Assembly: GCF_007752345.1 (NCBI RefSeq)
Contig: NZ_CP036299.1
Location: 1,178,001 to 1,242,000, forward strand
DNA: 64,000 nt
Origin: Planctopirus ephydatiae
GTDB lineage: Bacteria; Planctomycetota; Planctomycetia; Planctomycetales; Planctomycetaceae
Reading direction: 5' to 3'
Shown piece by piece: positions 27,006-37,302 of the stretch. Position 1 is the stretch's first letter; each line of letters opens with the position of its first letter. The position numbers were made by a program, and so were the translations under genes. The notes beneath the pieces were generated by a model, which saw only the letters and a program-made list of their open reading frames with translations, had not been told where the DNA came from and did no database searches.

Positions 27006-27677
27006 AATTTTTTGAGACGTGAGATTTTTTAAGAGAAAGCAGAGATCAGGAAGTGCCGCACTTGAACCCGTTTTGCAACAGGAATTACCAATTTGCAGAA
27101 CTTGCAACATCAGAACTGCTTGCAACTTCCGAACAGACGGAAAAGTGAAGATCATAATTCAGAAGTTCAATTCAACTCGATCCGACAGTGCGAAAGGGAG
27201 GATTCATAATTCGCTGACATGAAACGATCGGTCTCTCTCAAGCAATAGTTAGAGAGTACGGGTTGGCCTCACAAGAGATTTTCTGTCAGTCCACTAACGA
27301 CAGGCTTCGATCCTCACGGAACCAACCACAGCGAAAACTGGTGTTTTGTATTGATCGAACCTGTTGCTGCTTCAGGATTTCGTTTGATTTGACCGTGTGA
27401 TGAACGCACGGTGCGATTTTCCAGGGATGGGTCATGTCTGAGGGGGATGTTCGGCAAAACAGACATTGAGCAGCATGCATGTGGCTCTTGTTCCAGAAAT
27501 CGTTGGACAAGTCGCTTTATCGTGTTGGTGACGGGTTTGTCGGGCATCCATGACGCATGATGTGGAATTGAGAACTCTCTGGAGGGAGCCAAAACCTCCA
27601 GAGTTTGTCGTTCAGCATCACAAGTTGGAAATAACATTCGGGTTTGTCCCGAATCATGACCAGTTGAGGAGAATTCT
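27006..27677 (+). promoter_or_regulatory. dnaG-rpoD intergenic region with leader hairpins
   Basis: 672 bases with no convincing gene. Three hairpins precede rpoD: ACCGTG/CACGGT at 27392-27412 followed by TTTT; CTCTGGAGG/CCTCCAGAG (9 bp) at 27577-27603; and ATTCGGG/CCCGAAT (7 bp, loop TTTGT) at 27636-27654, ten bases before the GAGGAG ribosome site. A 13-base palindrome AAGTGCCGCACTT lies at 27051-27063. This suggests a long regulated rpoD leader. Confidence 0.45.
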
Positions 27678-29330
27678 GTGCATCGACTTGATCAAGGCCT
27701 GCATGAGTTAATTGTTCGTGGGAAAAAGCAGGGCTTTCTGACGTATTCACAGATCAATGACTATCTTCCGGATGAAGCGATGAATCCGGAGAAGCTCGAC
27801 GAGTTGCTGGGGTCGATCTGGGAGGAAGGTCTCAAGATCGTCACCGATGACCAGGTGGGGATGATTGTCGAGGAGAAGAAGAAGCCGCGGACTCGTGCCA
27901 AGAACGGCAAAGAAGTTGTTATCGAAGAAAAGTCGAAGAAGATCGACGATCCCGTGAGAATGTATCTCACCCAGATGGGCGAGATTCCCCTGCTGACTCG
28001 CGAGAAGGAAATCTCTCTCGCCAAAACCATCGAAGTGACTCGCAATCAGTTTCGCGAAGAGCTTCTGGAATGCGATTACGCACTGAAGATGGCATTCGAT
28101 ACGCTCTCGAAGGTCAACAGCGGAGAATTACCTTTCGATCGCACCATTAAAGTCAGTGTGACCGAATCCAAAGAGAAGAACCAGATTCTGGGGCGTATGC
28201 CTCATAACCTGAAGACGATTGAAAACCTCCGTAAGCAGGCGATTGGCGACTTCGAGAAATCGATTGATGCCAATGCCTCTTCCGATGAGCGTAAAGAAGC
28301 CGAAAAGCAGCACCTCAAGCGCCGCCGCAAGATGGTCAAGCTGATTGAAGAACTCAGCCTGAGAACTCAGCGTCTACAACCCACAATGAAGCGGTTGGAG
28401 CAGATCTCCCGCCGGATGTGCGACCTGCAGCGTCAGATTGACAGCCTTAAGCACCTTAAAAGTGCCCGTGATGAACGTGCCAATATCCACAAGGAATTGC
28501 ACGATCTGATGATGATGACGCTCGAAACGCCCGAGGGACTTCGTCAGCGGGTCGAGCGAGTTCGCGAACGCTTTGCCAAATACGAACAGGCAATGCGTGA
28601 TCTCTCGGGTGGTAACCTGAGACTCGTCGTTTCGATTGCCAAGAAGTACCGCAATCGTGGTCTCTCCTTCCTGGATCTCATTCAGGAAGGGAATACTGGC
28701 CTGATGCGTGCCGTCGATAAGTACGAGTATCGCCGGGGCTACAAATTCAGTACTTACGCGACATGGTGGATCAGGCAGGCGATTACCCGTGCGATTGCTG
28801 ATCAGGCCCGTACGATTCGTATTCCTGTCCATATGATCGAAACGATGTCCAAGCTCCGTAAAGTGGCCAAAAAGCTGCTCCAGGAGATGGGCCGCGAACC
28901 GACCCTCGAAGAAACCGCCGAAGCCGCTGGTGTTTCTCTCGAAGAGACTCGCCGCGTCATGAAGATTTCGCGTCATCCGATTTCGCTGGATCGTCCTGTG
29001 GGCGAAAGCGAAGACAGCTACTTCGGTGATTTCATCGAAGACGACAACACCGAAAGCCCGGTGATGGCTGCCACACAGGAAATGCTCAAGGACAAAATTG
29101 ATAACGTCCTCAAGACGCTCACTTACCGTGAGCGGGAAATTATCAAGCTGCGATACGGTCTTGGTGACGGCTATACCTACACACTTGAAGAAGTCGGCCG
29201 CATTTTCAAAGTCACTCGTGAACGTGTCCGCCAGATTGAAGCTAAGGCTGTTCGCAAATTGCAGCACCCGGTGCGCAGCAAACAACTGAAAGGTTTCCTC
29301 GATGGCCTGATGATTGCCGTCGCCAAGTAG
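27678..29330 (+). CDS. rpoD: primary sigma factor (sigma-70)
   Basis: A 550-residue housekeeping sigma factor. Region 1.1 is present ([20 protein letters not shown]), then region 1.2 ([20 protein letters not shown]), a shortened non-conserved region rich in coiled-coil residues (about 190-290), region 2 with [20 protein letters not shown], the -10 recognition [19 protein letters not shown], region 3, and region 4.2 [20 protein letters not shown] which binds the -35 box. Start is GTG 27678 with GAGGAG upstream. Preserved region 1.1 and the dnaG neighbour separate it from alternative sigmas. A strong terminator follows. Confidence 0.97.
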   Translation: MHRLDQGLHELIVRGKKQGFLTYSQINDYLPDEAMNPEKLDELLGSIWEEGLKIVTDDQVGMIVEEKKKPRTRAKNGKEVVIEEKSKKIDDPVRMYLTQMGEIPLLTREKEISLAKTIEVTRNQFREELLECDYALKMAFDTLSKVNSGELPFDRTIKVSVTESKEKNQILGRMPHNLKTIENLRKQAIGDFEKSIDANASSDERKEAEKQHLKRRRKMVKLIEELSLRTQRLQPTMKRLEQISRRMCDLQRQIDSLKHLKSARDERANIHKELHDLMMMTLETPEGLRQRVERVRERFAKYEQAMRDLSGGNLRLVVSIAKKYRNRGLSFLDLIQEGNTGLMRAVDKYEYRRGYKFSTYATWWIRQAITRAIADQARTIRIPVHMIETMSKLRKVAKKLLQEMGREPTLEETAEAAGVSLEETRRVMKISRHPISLDRPVGESEDSYFGDFIEDDNTESPVMAATQEMLKDKIDNVLKTLTYREREIIKLRYGLGDGYTYTLEEVGRIFKVTRERVRQIEAKAVRKLQHPVRSKQLKGFLDGLMIAVAK

Positions 29331-29369
29331 CGAGTCGATTTCAGCCTGTCGAATGTATTCTCAGATAAT

Positions 29370-29412
29370 GCTCAGGCCGCAGAAGTGATCCCTTCTGTGG
29401 CCTGAGCTTTTT
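29370..29412 (+). terminator. intrinsic terminator after rpoD
   Basis: GCTCAGGCC-G-CAGAAG pairs with CTTCTG-T-GGCCTGAGC across a 6-base loop, followed by five T. Very stable. Confidence 0.93.
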
Positions 29413-29523
29413 GTTGGACGTGATTTTGCATTTTGCAAGTAATCAGTCCCAATCGGAAAATCTCTCAAAACTCGGAAGCCTTGCAGGAAAGTCAATCAGG
29501 CGCCCAGTTGCTACAATTTTCGT

Positions 29524-30351
29524 ATGGCAACCCTATTGGATCTTCCGCAATCCCGCACCATTTTCTGGCCCGCTGTCTTCACTCTGGCACAGCGCGAAGT
29601 CATTCGTTTTTTAAGGCAGCGTTCGCGGCTGATTGGTGCACTGGCCCAGCCCATCCTGTTCTGGATTCTCTTTGGGGCAGGCCTGCGTGGTTCATTTCAG
29701 TCGAATGACGGCGCTTCATTTCAGGCCTATTTCCTGCCGGGTGTGGCTGTCATGATTGTGCTGTTCACAGCCATTTTTTCGACCATCTCGATCATCGAAG
29801 ATCGGCGTGAGGGGTTTCTGCAGGGAGTTCTGGCAGCCCCGGTTTCTCGTCTGGCCATCGTAATTGGTAAACTGCTGGGTGGTTCGCTTTTGGCTGTCTC
29901 TCAGGCTCTGTTGTTTCTTGTGATTGGACCTGCACTCTCTTTCATCGGACTGACAGAATCCGTCCCACTGGGCCTGACCATCTCGAACATTCTGCCCGTG
30001 ATCGGCTTTCTCACGCTTCTCGCTTTTGCCCTGACCGGGCTGGGCTACATGATTGCCTGGCAAATGACATCCACCCATGGGTTTCACGCCATGATGAGTG
30101 TTTTTCTCATGCCCATGTGGTTGTTGAGTGGTGCCTTTTTTCCCGCTCAGGAAGGTTGGCTTAAGTGGGTTCTCGCTGTGAACCCACTTACCTATGGAGT
30201 CGCTGGGTTAAGGCAATTGCTGCGCCCCGAGTCGGCAACAAATTTACCCACTTGGAATACATGCCTGCTCGTGACGGTTTTGTTCGCTGTTTTCTGTGTG
30301 ACTGTGGCCTGCTGGCAAACCAGTCAGAGATCGATCAGAAATGTTCGCTGA
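29524..30351 (+). CDS. ABC-2 type transporter permease
   Basis: A 275-residue membrane subunit of an ABC-2 exporter with six TM helices. The motif EDRREGFLQGVLAAPVSRLA and the late MPMWLLSGAFFPAQ are typical of the DrrB/NodJ/CcmB-like family. No ATP-binding subunit is encoded next to it on either side, so its ATPase must be elsewhere. It precedes a SCO1-DUF420 fusion by 77 bases on the same strand; in many bacteria permeases of this type occur beside cytochrome oxidase assembly genes, so a role in copper or heme handling for oxidase assembly is likely but unproven. No good ribosome site is seen before the ATG. Confidence 0.85.
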   Translation: MATLLDLPQSRTIFWPAVFTLAQREVIRFLRQRSRLIGALAQPILFWILFGAGLRGSFQSNDGASFQAYFLPGVAVMIVLFTAIFSTISIIEDRREGFLQGVLAAPVSRLAIVIGKLLGGSLLAVSQALLFLVIGPALSFIGLTESVPLGLTISNILPVIGFLTLLAFALTGLGYMIAWQMTSTHGFHAMMSVFLMPMWLLSGAFFPAQEGWLKWVLAVNPLTYGVAGLRQLLRPESATNLPTWNTCLLVTVLFAVFCVTVACWQTSQRSIRNVR

Positions 30352-30428
30352 TGATCACTGACCTCAATTGGTCTCGATGTGAACCTGCAATACAGATGAT
30401 TCTGCCGGGAAAATGACAGGTTGAACTA

Positions 30429-31775
30429 ATGCAAACGATGATTTCCTATCGCCGCCGATCTTTGATCAAGCCCATCATCAACCCGGAGTCATGCCTCTCC
30501 AGGAGATGGATGGTCTCTGGATGCCTGCTGGCTCTCATGATTGGCTGGCTGACTCTCCTGCCTGTTGGTGCTTCGTTGGCACTGGCACAGGAATCATCCG
30601 GGACATTGATCAAGGTTCAGCCGGGAAAACCGAACCTCATTGATTCATCTCAACTGACAACTGCACCCAGCCAGGGGCTCGTTGATCAGCACGGGAAGCC
30701 GATTCCGAAAGATCCACTGACGGGTCAAAATGCGATCTGGCCTGAGGAAGGAGTCGAACCTTTTGAGTTCACCAATCAGGACGGTGAGAAAATCAGTAAC
30801 GAGTCACTTAAGGGTAAGCCCTACGCCATCTCGTTCGTGTTCACTCAGTGCCGGGGACCTTGCCCCATGGTGACAGGCGCGATGCGGGAACTTGCCGATC
30901 GCACCCAAAAATACGATGTCAATCTGGTTACCCTGAGTATTGACCCAACCAGAGACACTCCCGAAGTGTTGAAGGAGTACGCCAAAACCTATGGCGCAGA
31001 TACGAGTCGCTGGCAGTTTCTTACCGGGCCGCAAAATGAGGTGCACAAACTCATTGCCACCAACTTTCTGATGCCGGTCGGAGAAGATACTTCGCCGCAG
31101 CGCGAACTGGGCAAAGAATTTGAACATACCACCAACGTCATGCTGGTTGATGCGTTAGGGGTCGTTCGCGGGAAGTTTAACTCCACCAATCCCGCTGAAA
31201 TGGCGGTCTTGCGCCGACACCTCATCACTCTGGCGACGGGTGTCGAACCAGAGCCTTTACTCGAAGAGAAACTCATTGTCCTCGCAGGTAATGTGCGTCC
31301 CATTCCTCCTGAGGATCTACTCCCCCGCTGGGTCAAAACGCTGCCTGCCATCAATGCGGCCCTCAATGGCCTCGCGACGTTGTTATTAATTACAGGTTAC
31401 ATCTGTATCCGGCGAGGTCAGCGTGAAATGCATCGCCAGTTGATGCTCTCCACCTTTATGACATCTGTCGTATTTTTAGCTTGCTATCTGGTCTATCACT
31501 GGGCTTTGCATGCCTACACCGGTTCCAGCGGCAAGAAATTTGAAGGAGAAGGGATCATCCGCCCGGTCTACTTTGCCATTCTCGTGACCCATGTGGCCTT
31601 GGCAGCACTCGTTCCCGTACTGGCGATTATCACTATCAGCCGCGCTTTACGCGGCCAGTGGGAACGCCATCGTCAACTGGCGGTCATTACGTTCCCCATC
31701 TGGCTCTACGTGAGTGTGACTGGCGTGTTGATCTACTTCATGCTCTATCATCTCTTCCCTGGCCCTCAAGCCTGA
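30429..31775 (+). CDS. SCO1/SenC domain fused to DUF420 membrane domain
   Basis: A 448-residue fusion. After an N-terminal TM segment (about 28-52) the SCO thioredoxin-fold domain (about 105-285) carries CxxxC at Cys141/Cys145 (FVFTQCRGPCPM) and His233 (EFEHTTNVML), the three ligands that bind copper for delivery to the CuA site of cytochrome c oxidase. The C-terminal 145 residues hold four TM helices of DUF420, a family usually encoded beside SCO and oxidase genes (INAALNGLATLLLITGYI, YHWALHAYTGSSGKKFEG). Joining both in one chain ties copper delivery to the membrane. The ABC permease upstream may belong to the same assembly path. Start could be this ATG or one at 30438. Confidence 0.9.
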   Translation: MQTMISYRRRSLIKPIINPESCLSRRWMVSGCLLALMIGWLTLLPVGASLALAQESSGTLIKVQPGKPNLIDSSQLTTAPSQGLVDQHGKPIPKDPLTGQNAIWPEEGVEPFEFTNQDGEKISNESLKGKPYAISFVFTQCRGPCPMVTGAMRELADRTQKYDVNLVTLSIDPTRDTPEVLKEYAKTYGADTSRWQFLTGPQNEVHKLIATNFLMPVGEDTSPQRELGKEFEHTTNVMLVDALGVVRGKFNSTNPAEMAVLRRHLITLATGVEPEPLLEEKLIVLAGNVRPIPPEDLLPRWVKTLPAINAALNGLATLLLITGYICIRRGQREMHRQLMLSTFMTSVVFLACYLVYHWALHAYTGSSGKKFEGEGIIRPVYFAILVTHVALAALVPVLAIITISRALRGQWERHRQLAVITFPIWLYVSVTGVLIYFMLYHLFPGPQA

Positions 31776-31808
31776 GTTGAGACCGGTGCAGATATTAAGA
31801 CATGCAGA

Positions 31809-34800
31809 TCATCGAGGTCGCAGGAGTCGATCCAGACCACCAGGGAGTTTGCCGTCAATCAGCGATTCGACGGCTGAACCAGCCACTCGTTTCGCCAGAT
31901 CACCAATCGCTCGGCCATCTACTTGTGGCCTGGAAAGCGTACCACCGACAGGGATGTTGATCGTCTGGCCTTTCAAGGCCTGCAACACGGGTCGATCACC
32001 AATCCAGTCGTCGAGCAATGGAATCTGCACGACCATCTGAAGTGATTCATCAAGGCCCACCGAACCGGTCGTGCGAATCGTGGCCAGACTCGTTTCGAAG
32101 ATCAACTGGCGATGATGCAACCGTCCGTTCACGAGCCGGAATTCCGTCTGCTGCTCGGGCATACGCATTAAAGTACCAACATTCCCAGTACCGGCTCCAC
32201 GGTCAATAACGGTACGAATCTGTTGAATGACACCCGTAATCTGCATGGCTAATGGCCCGGCGGCAACCTCAGCCCCGTGGATTTTGAGGACACCACCCAC
32301 ATCGGCACCATTCATGTTGGAGAGAGGAATTTGCCCCCCCGCCAACTCAACACTGGTTGAACCACTCACTCTGGTGGCGTCTGCCAGAAGTGGGGCAGCA
32401 TACTTCAGCCATGTCTCGCACAATTCCTGCGAGAACTGTATGTTTTGAGCGACTTCACCTTTGGGGAGAATGATGACCGGCACCGGTGCTGCCAGATGCA
32501 CGGCTGGTACGAGCATCACCCGACCCTGGTTTACTGTCGTATTGATCGGCGTCATTCGCAGCCAGCCATCTTCCAATCGGCCACCCAGTTCGACGGCCCC
32601 AATTTCCAGGTTCATGTAGCTGGCATCATCCCAGCCAATCCCGGCTTCACCGGTAAATGATTTGATCCAGGCGAGATCACCGGCTGGAACTCCACTGGTC
32701 GAAACATTGACGGATGGAGTCGTCATGGCCATCCCGCTGGAAGGCAGGTTCCCGATCATTTGAAACTTACGCTGCCCTTTGCCGGTGATCCTTAATGTGC
32801 GAGAGGGAATACCATTGCTGCTGCTGGTCGCAAGTCGAGGGGTTAGTCGATCCCAGTCGTAGGCCAGTTCACCCGTAAGTTCGACGCGAGGTTGTGTCTC
32901 ATCGAGATTCAACCGGCCACGGGAAGTCATACCCAAACCACTCCCCTGCAAAGAAAAACTGGCCAGTTCCCAGTTGTTCTGGCCGAGAGTTCCTTTCACC
33001 AGGATTTGAGAGGTGATGTTGGTCTCAGAAAATAACGGCTGCCAGACTCCAGGCTCTCCCGGCCGACTGGTCAGCGATTGAATTTCGATGCGGTCGGATT
33101 GAAGTTGGGTATCCAACTGTACCGAACTCCCTTGTGCTTCGACCTTGACGGTCCCCGTGACAATCCCCACAGGAACGGTTGTCATGGGGACAGCGGAAGA
33201 ATTCATCCAGCGAGCCAAAGTCGCGAGATCAGCCTTAAGTCCGACATCCCCTGCGAGTGCCTGAATACCATTGGCATTTCCTGCGTACACAATGTTCTTG
33301 CCATCGAGAATAATCGCCGAACTGCGCACGATAAGTTCCGGGAGTTTGACCTGCCCACTCTGGCGATCCATGGAGGAAGAGAGATCCACACGAATCTCAC
33401 GATCGACCAGTTGAATCCCACTTCCCAGCAATTGAGCATCACTCCAGCGGAGTTTGCCCCCTTGCAGATTCAATGTCGATTTGTCCCAGAGCACCGTCGC
33501 AGACTGATCGATCAGGCCGTTAGCTTCGTAAGCACCAACAAGATTCAATGATCGCGCACGCGTCAGCCAGCGTCCAGCCCCACCTTGAAGCGTTAGATCA
33601 AGCCCACCTGCAGAACCATCGAATACTACAGGTTGCAGGATGTTCGCAGTCAGTTTGTCACTGGCGGAAGCAACCACGAAAGTGCCACTCAAAGCCTGTG
33701 AAGGTGCCTTACCAGCGGGAGCATAAAGTATCGCTTCGCCACCAGTTCGCAAGTCGGGTTCGGCCCAGACAAACTCTTTGGCAGGCTGCTCAGCTGTAGG
33801 GAGCTTCAAGACGAACTGGCTGGCCTGAAACTCACCCGTCACCTTCACGCGTTCGGTCGTGGTCCGTTCGAGAGCAATATTCCCGTTCAATTCACCAGCA
33901 AGAGTCAAACCTCCCAGATCAAGAAAGCGACCTATTTCTTCAGCCAGTTTGGCGAGGTTGGCCTGCAGTCGAACTTCTCCGGCATCGATCGTTCCACGGC
34001 CAGTAGCCATAACGAACGGAGATTGCACATTCAGGCTCTCGACTTCGGCTACACCTTGTTCAATCAACATCACCAGTCGTGCACTGAAAGGTTCTGGCCA
34101 GGAAAGTTTTCGACCCTGTTCCCGCGCTTCAAGCCCTTCCAGCTTGCTGGAAACAACCCACTGCTGCTGACCTTGGGCCGGACGTGAAGAAACTGCCATC
34201 GCTTCCAGTCGGCCCGCTTCAATCGAGATCCCTTCGCGAATGCGCAAGGTGGCGGGCAAGAGCTTGGCCAACCGGGCGAGATCAACAGCCGCCGATAACC
34301 GGAAATCGCCCAGTTCGGCCAGTGCCGCGGTCGCGTTGCTTTCGCCAGTCATGGCTGAAAGAAGGGCTGCTGTCGGCACTGGCCCATCGAGATCAATTCC
34401 GCCCACATCAGTTGAGAGCCGCAGTTTGCGAAACGTGGCCACTGGGCCAGACTGGCTGGCTTCACCGGCGAGCACAATGGCTTTGAATTGCGGAAGGTCG
34501 TTGCCCATTTGAGGAAAGCCCGCAATGGCCAGATCTGTCAGGCCGATCTGTCCATTCCATGTCCACTCGGCCTTTTCCATCTCGGATGGAAACTTCCAGT
34601 TGGCTTTCCCGGCAGCAGAGAGTATGCCGGCCAATCGTGCTTCGGGATACGACCGTTTTGCCAGGACTTCGCCGATCTCCAGAGGCAGGGCATCGCACTG
34701 AAGATCAAGTTTGCCTTGAGAATTCGGGGTATCGCCCCCGGTGCTGAGTGAATCAAAATCGATCGACAGTGGTGTCTGGAAACGATCACCTTTGATTTCG

Positions 34801-35471
34801 CTTTTGACTTGAGCAGCCAGACGGTTCGAGTGAGCATCCCCCTGTGTGGTGAAACTCACGTTGAACCCATCCATCACGAACGCGCGGGGCGATGTGGTTT
34901 CTTTCCAGTTGATCTGCCCTTGATCGATTTTGAAGGTATACGAGTAAGGGCCGCCACTGGATTCACCAGCCAGCAATTCACTCAGCAGGCGTTCGACATT
35001 TGAACTGGCTTCATCCAGCTTGAGTTCAATCATCGGTTGATGCAGGGTCATTGTGCCGGGTGCTGCCGGCTGTCGAATGATCGAAATTAACGTAGCATCC
35101 GAAGTCAGCCTGGGAATTGTGGCGATGATTTCGCCCTGAGCATCTTTGACGAGCACATTGCGAAATTCGATGGCATTCAACCAGCCGAGACTGGCTTCGC
35201 CAATCGTCATGGTGCCTGTGAAGTGCGGGAAGAGCAGGCCCGGAATTTTCTGACGCAGTGATGTCTGGCCAACAATGGTAGGTGCCAGCCAACCGGCCGT
35301 CAGCAGGAGGACGACCAGCACGCCCAGATATCTTCCATTCCTTTTTGGAGAAGTTTCAGAATTCGAAGCAGCAGAAATGTCATTGGCAGGAGGCTCCTGA
35401 CCAGGTAATGGTTCAGATGGAGCAACTGGCAGATTCAAAGTAGATCTCTCCTTATCGAACGACAAAGCCAT
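31809..35471 (-). CDS. AsmA-like giant membrane-anchored protein
   Basis: A 1220-residue protein with one N-terminal TM helix (about 48-68, GVLVVLLLTAGWLAPTIVG) and a long extracytoplasmic part rich in beta strands. FTGTMTIGEASLGWLNAIEF near the N-terminus and GRLHHRQLIFETSLATIRTT near the C-terminus are typical of the AsmA/TamB/DUF748 superfamily, whose members form lipid-transfer bridges between inner and outer membrane. No catalytic motif is seen. The length fits a bridge across the wide planctomycete periplasm, an inference. It is a single gene, convergent with the SCO fusion and divergent from the PQQ gene. Confidence 0.75.
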   Translation of the reverse strand: MALSFDKERSTLNLPVAPSEPLPGQEPPANDISAASNSETSPKRNGRYLGVLVVLLLTAGWLAPTIVGQTSLRQKIPGLLFPHFTGTMTIGEASLGWLNAIEFRNVLVKDAQGEIIATIPRLTSDATLISIIRQPAAPGTMTLHQPMIELKLDEASSNVERLLSELLAGESSGGPYSYTFKIDQGQINWKETTSPRAFVMDGFNVSFTTQGDAHSNRLAAQVKSEIKGDRFQTPLSIDFDSLSTGGDTPNSQGKLDLQCDALPLEIGEVLAKRSYPEARLAGILSAAGKANWKFPSEMEKAEWTWNGQIGLTDLAIAGFPQMGNDLPQFKAIVLAGEASQSGPVATFRKLRLSTDVGGIDLDGPVPTAALLSAMTGESNATAALAELGDFRLSAAVDLARLAKLLPATLRIREGISIEAGRLEAMAVSSRPAQGQQQWVVSSKLEGLEAREQGRKLSWPEPFSARLVMLIEQGVAEVESLNVQSPFVMATGRGTIDAGEVRLQANLAKLAEEIGRFLDLGGLTLAGELNGNIALERTTTERVKVTGEFQASQFVLKLPTAEQPAKEFVWAEPDLRTGGEAILYAPAGKAPSQALSGTFVVASASDKLTANILQPVVFDGSAGGLDLTLQGGAGRWLTRARSLNLVGAYEANGLIDQSATVLWDKSTLNLQGGKLRWSDAQLLGSGIQLVDREIRVDLSSSMDRQSGQVKLPELIVRSSAIILDGKNIVYAGNANGIQALAGDVGLKADLATLARWMNSSAVPMTTVPVGIVTGTVKVEAQGSSVQLDTQLQSDRIEIQSLTSRPGEPGVWQPLFSETNITSQILVKGTLGQNNWELASFSLQGSGLGMTSRGRLNLDETQPRVELTGELAYDWDRLTPRLATSSSNGIPSRTLRITGKGQRKFQMIGNLPSSGMAMTTPSVNVSTSGVPAGDLAWIKSFTGEAGIGWDDASYMNLEIGAVELGGRLEDGWLRMTPINTTVNQGRVMLVPAVHLAAPVPVIILPKGEVAQNIQFSQELCETWLKYAAPLLADATRVSGSTSVELAGGQIPLSNMNGADVGGVLKIHGAEVAAGPLAMQITGVIQQIRTVIDRGAGTGNVGTLMRMPEQQTEFRLVNGRLHHRQLIFETSLATIRTTGSVGLDESLQMVVQIPLLDDWIGDRPVLQALKGQTINIPVGGTLSRPQVDGRAIGDLAKRVAGSAVESLIDGKLPGGLDRLLRPR

Positions 35472-35939
35472 TGATCAATATGACCCGTCGAATCAGCACA
35501 TATCATTGGCTGTTGATGAGTGAGCCATGGCCTGCGGGTTCCGTCAGAACCCCATGAGTTTGTGGATAACCGGCTGATTCCTCAAGATCGGTTCTGAACG
35601 CCCTCCTTCGCACACTTCCTGAACTCTCTCAAAGGTGCAAAAAGTCGAACCGTTTCGTCTTTTGTATTTTCGGTGGTGATCCAGTGGTCTGACAAAAACT
35701 GCGGGAGAATGATCTTTGCTACAAGAGAACCTTTTCACGAAGCTGATTGACCCCTGGCTGGAAAACTTTTGTTTTGTACAGGTGTCGAATAGGGAGATCT
35801 CCCTGCGATCAATTCATCAGATTCGGCTCGTTCTGTAAGAAAATCCTTTGCAAGATGTAATGGTTGATGCCCGTCGAGTTTTGAGTACTCTCACTTGGGT
35901 TGCTCGGACGCTGGCTCTCTCGTTTTGCAAGGATTGATC
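35472..35939. other. divergent intergenic region
   Basis: 468 bases between the AsmA-like and PQQ genes. Holds a GGGTTC/GAACCC hairpin (35536-35552) and the palindrome at 35791-35804. No gene is supported. Confidence 0.4.
35791..35804. promoter_or_regulatory. perfect 14-bp palindrome
   Basis: AGGGAGATCTCCCT is its own reverse complement, 136 bases upstream of the PQQ-protein start. Could be an operator; the regulator is unknown. Confidence 0.35.
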
Positions 35940-37283
35940 GTGAAGCAGCAAATCTTTTCTCGCTGGCTCTTCGTTTGCGCGAGTGTGTTGATATCTGCAA
36001 TTTCTGCGGGAGCATTCGCTGAAGACTGGCCGCAATGGATGGGGCTCAATCGGGATGGACGCTGGCACGAAACAGGGCTCCTCCGCGAGTTTCCGGCTGA
36101 TGGCGCCAAGTTCGCCTGGCGGGTTCCTGTGGGTATGGGCTACAGCGGTCCGGCTGTCGCTGGCGGTAAAGTCTTTCTGACAGACTATGTGAAAAAAACC
36201 GGCGAAGTCAAAAATGACCCGGGTACCCGCAATATCCTCGATGGGCAGGAGCGTATTCGCTGCTTCAATGAGGCCAACGGAAAGCTGCTCTGGGAGCATG
36301 CCTACGATGCGCCGTATTCGATTTCTTATCCTTCCGGCCCGCGTTGTACCCCCACAGTGGATCGCGATCTGGTGTACGCCCTGGGTGCAGAAGGAGTACT
36401 GACCTGTTTGCAGGTTCAAGACGGCAAAGTTGTCTGGAGCAAGAACTTCAAGAAAGATTTCGGCGTTGAAACCCCCATCTGGGGATTCTCAGGACACCCA
36501 CTCGTCGATGGCGATCAACTGATCTGTGTGGTTGGTGCGAAAGACGGACTCTTGATCTCGTTCGATAAAAAGACAGGAACAGAAAAGTGGAGATCACTCA
36601 GTGCTTCTGAGCCAGGTTACGGTTCGCCCGTCATCATTGAAGCAGGCGGTGTCCGGCAGCTCCTCATCTGGACACCCGTAGAGATTGCTGCCGTCAATCC
36701 TTCCAATGGGAATGTCTACTGGAAGGAACCACTGCAGCCCGACTACGCCATGTCGATCATGGCTCCGCAGAAATCGGGTGATCTTTTGTTTGCCAGTGGG
36801 ATTGGCAATGTGGGTGCTGTCTATGAACTCGACCGTACCAGACCAGGTGCCAAACTTTTGTGGCGAGGCACCAACAAGACAGCCCTCTATGCCGCCAATG
36901 CGACTCCACTCATTGTCGATGGCGTAATTTACGGCTGCGATTGTAATACCAGCCAGTTTCGAGCCGTGGAACTCTCGACTGGGAAAAGGCTGTGGGAGAC
37001 ATTCGCTCCCACCACGAATGAACGCCGCGCTCGGCATGGCACAGCGTTCCTTGTACAGAATGGAGACCATTATTTTCTGATGAGCGAGACGGGTGAACTG
37101 ATCATTGCCCGGCTCTCAGCCCATAAATACGATGAGATCAGCAGAACCCGGATTCTCGAACCCACGGGTGAAGCCTTCGGACGACCTGTCGTCTGGTCGC
37201 ATCCTGCGTTCGCTAATGGCCATATCTACGCCAGGAACGACAAAGAGCTGGTGGCTGTCGATCTGCGTGATCACGCCAAGTAA
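35940..37283 (+). CDS. secreted PQQ-like beta-propeller protein
   Basis: A 447-residue exported eight-blade-type propeller. The start is GTG 35940 with AAGGA 6 bases upstream, giving a clean signal peptide (VKQQIFSRWLFVCASVLISA, cleaved near AFAED). The mature protein begins DWPQWMGLNRDGRWHETG, the hallmark of planctomycete outer-membrane-assembly-like PQQ proteins, and shows repeats such as DGKVVWSKNFKKDFG, TGTEKWRS and TGKRLWE. PQQ-binding residues of quinoprotein dehydrogenases are not evident, so it is probably a binding scaffold rather than an enzyme. Monocistronic as far as visible. Confidence 0.8.
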   Translation: MKQQIFSRWLFVCASVLISAISAGAFAEDWPQWMGLNRDGRWHETGLLREFPADGAKFAWRVPVGMGYSGPAVAGGKVFLTDYVKKTGEVKNDPGTRNILDGQERIRCFNEANGKLLWEHAYDAPYSISYPSGPRCTPTVDRDLVYALGAEGVLTCLQVQDGKVVWSKNFKKDFGVETPIWGFSGHPLVDGDQLICVVGAKDGLLISFDKKTGTEKWRSLSASEPGYGSPVIIEAGGVRQLLIWTPVEIAAVNPSNGNVYWKEPLQPDYAMSIMAPQKSGDLLFASGIGNVGAVYELDRTRPGAKLLWRGTNKTALYAANATPLIVDGVIYGCDCNTSQFRAVELSTGKRLWETFAPTTNERRARHGTAFLVQNGDHYFLMSETGELIIARLSAHKYDEISRTRILEPTGEAFGRPVVWSHPAFANGHIYARNDKELVAVDLRDHAK

Positions 37284-37302
37284 TTCTGCTTCCGGGATTC
37301 AA

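Noticed and set aside
28374-29285. 303-residue open frame antisense to rpoD
   Set aside because: Exact shadow of a highly conserved sigma factor; no family features of its own.
35817-36419. 200-residue minus-strand frame across the PQQ gene start
   Set aside because: Opposite a signal-peptide PQQ protein with a good ribosome site; no recognisable features.
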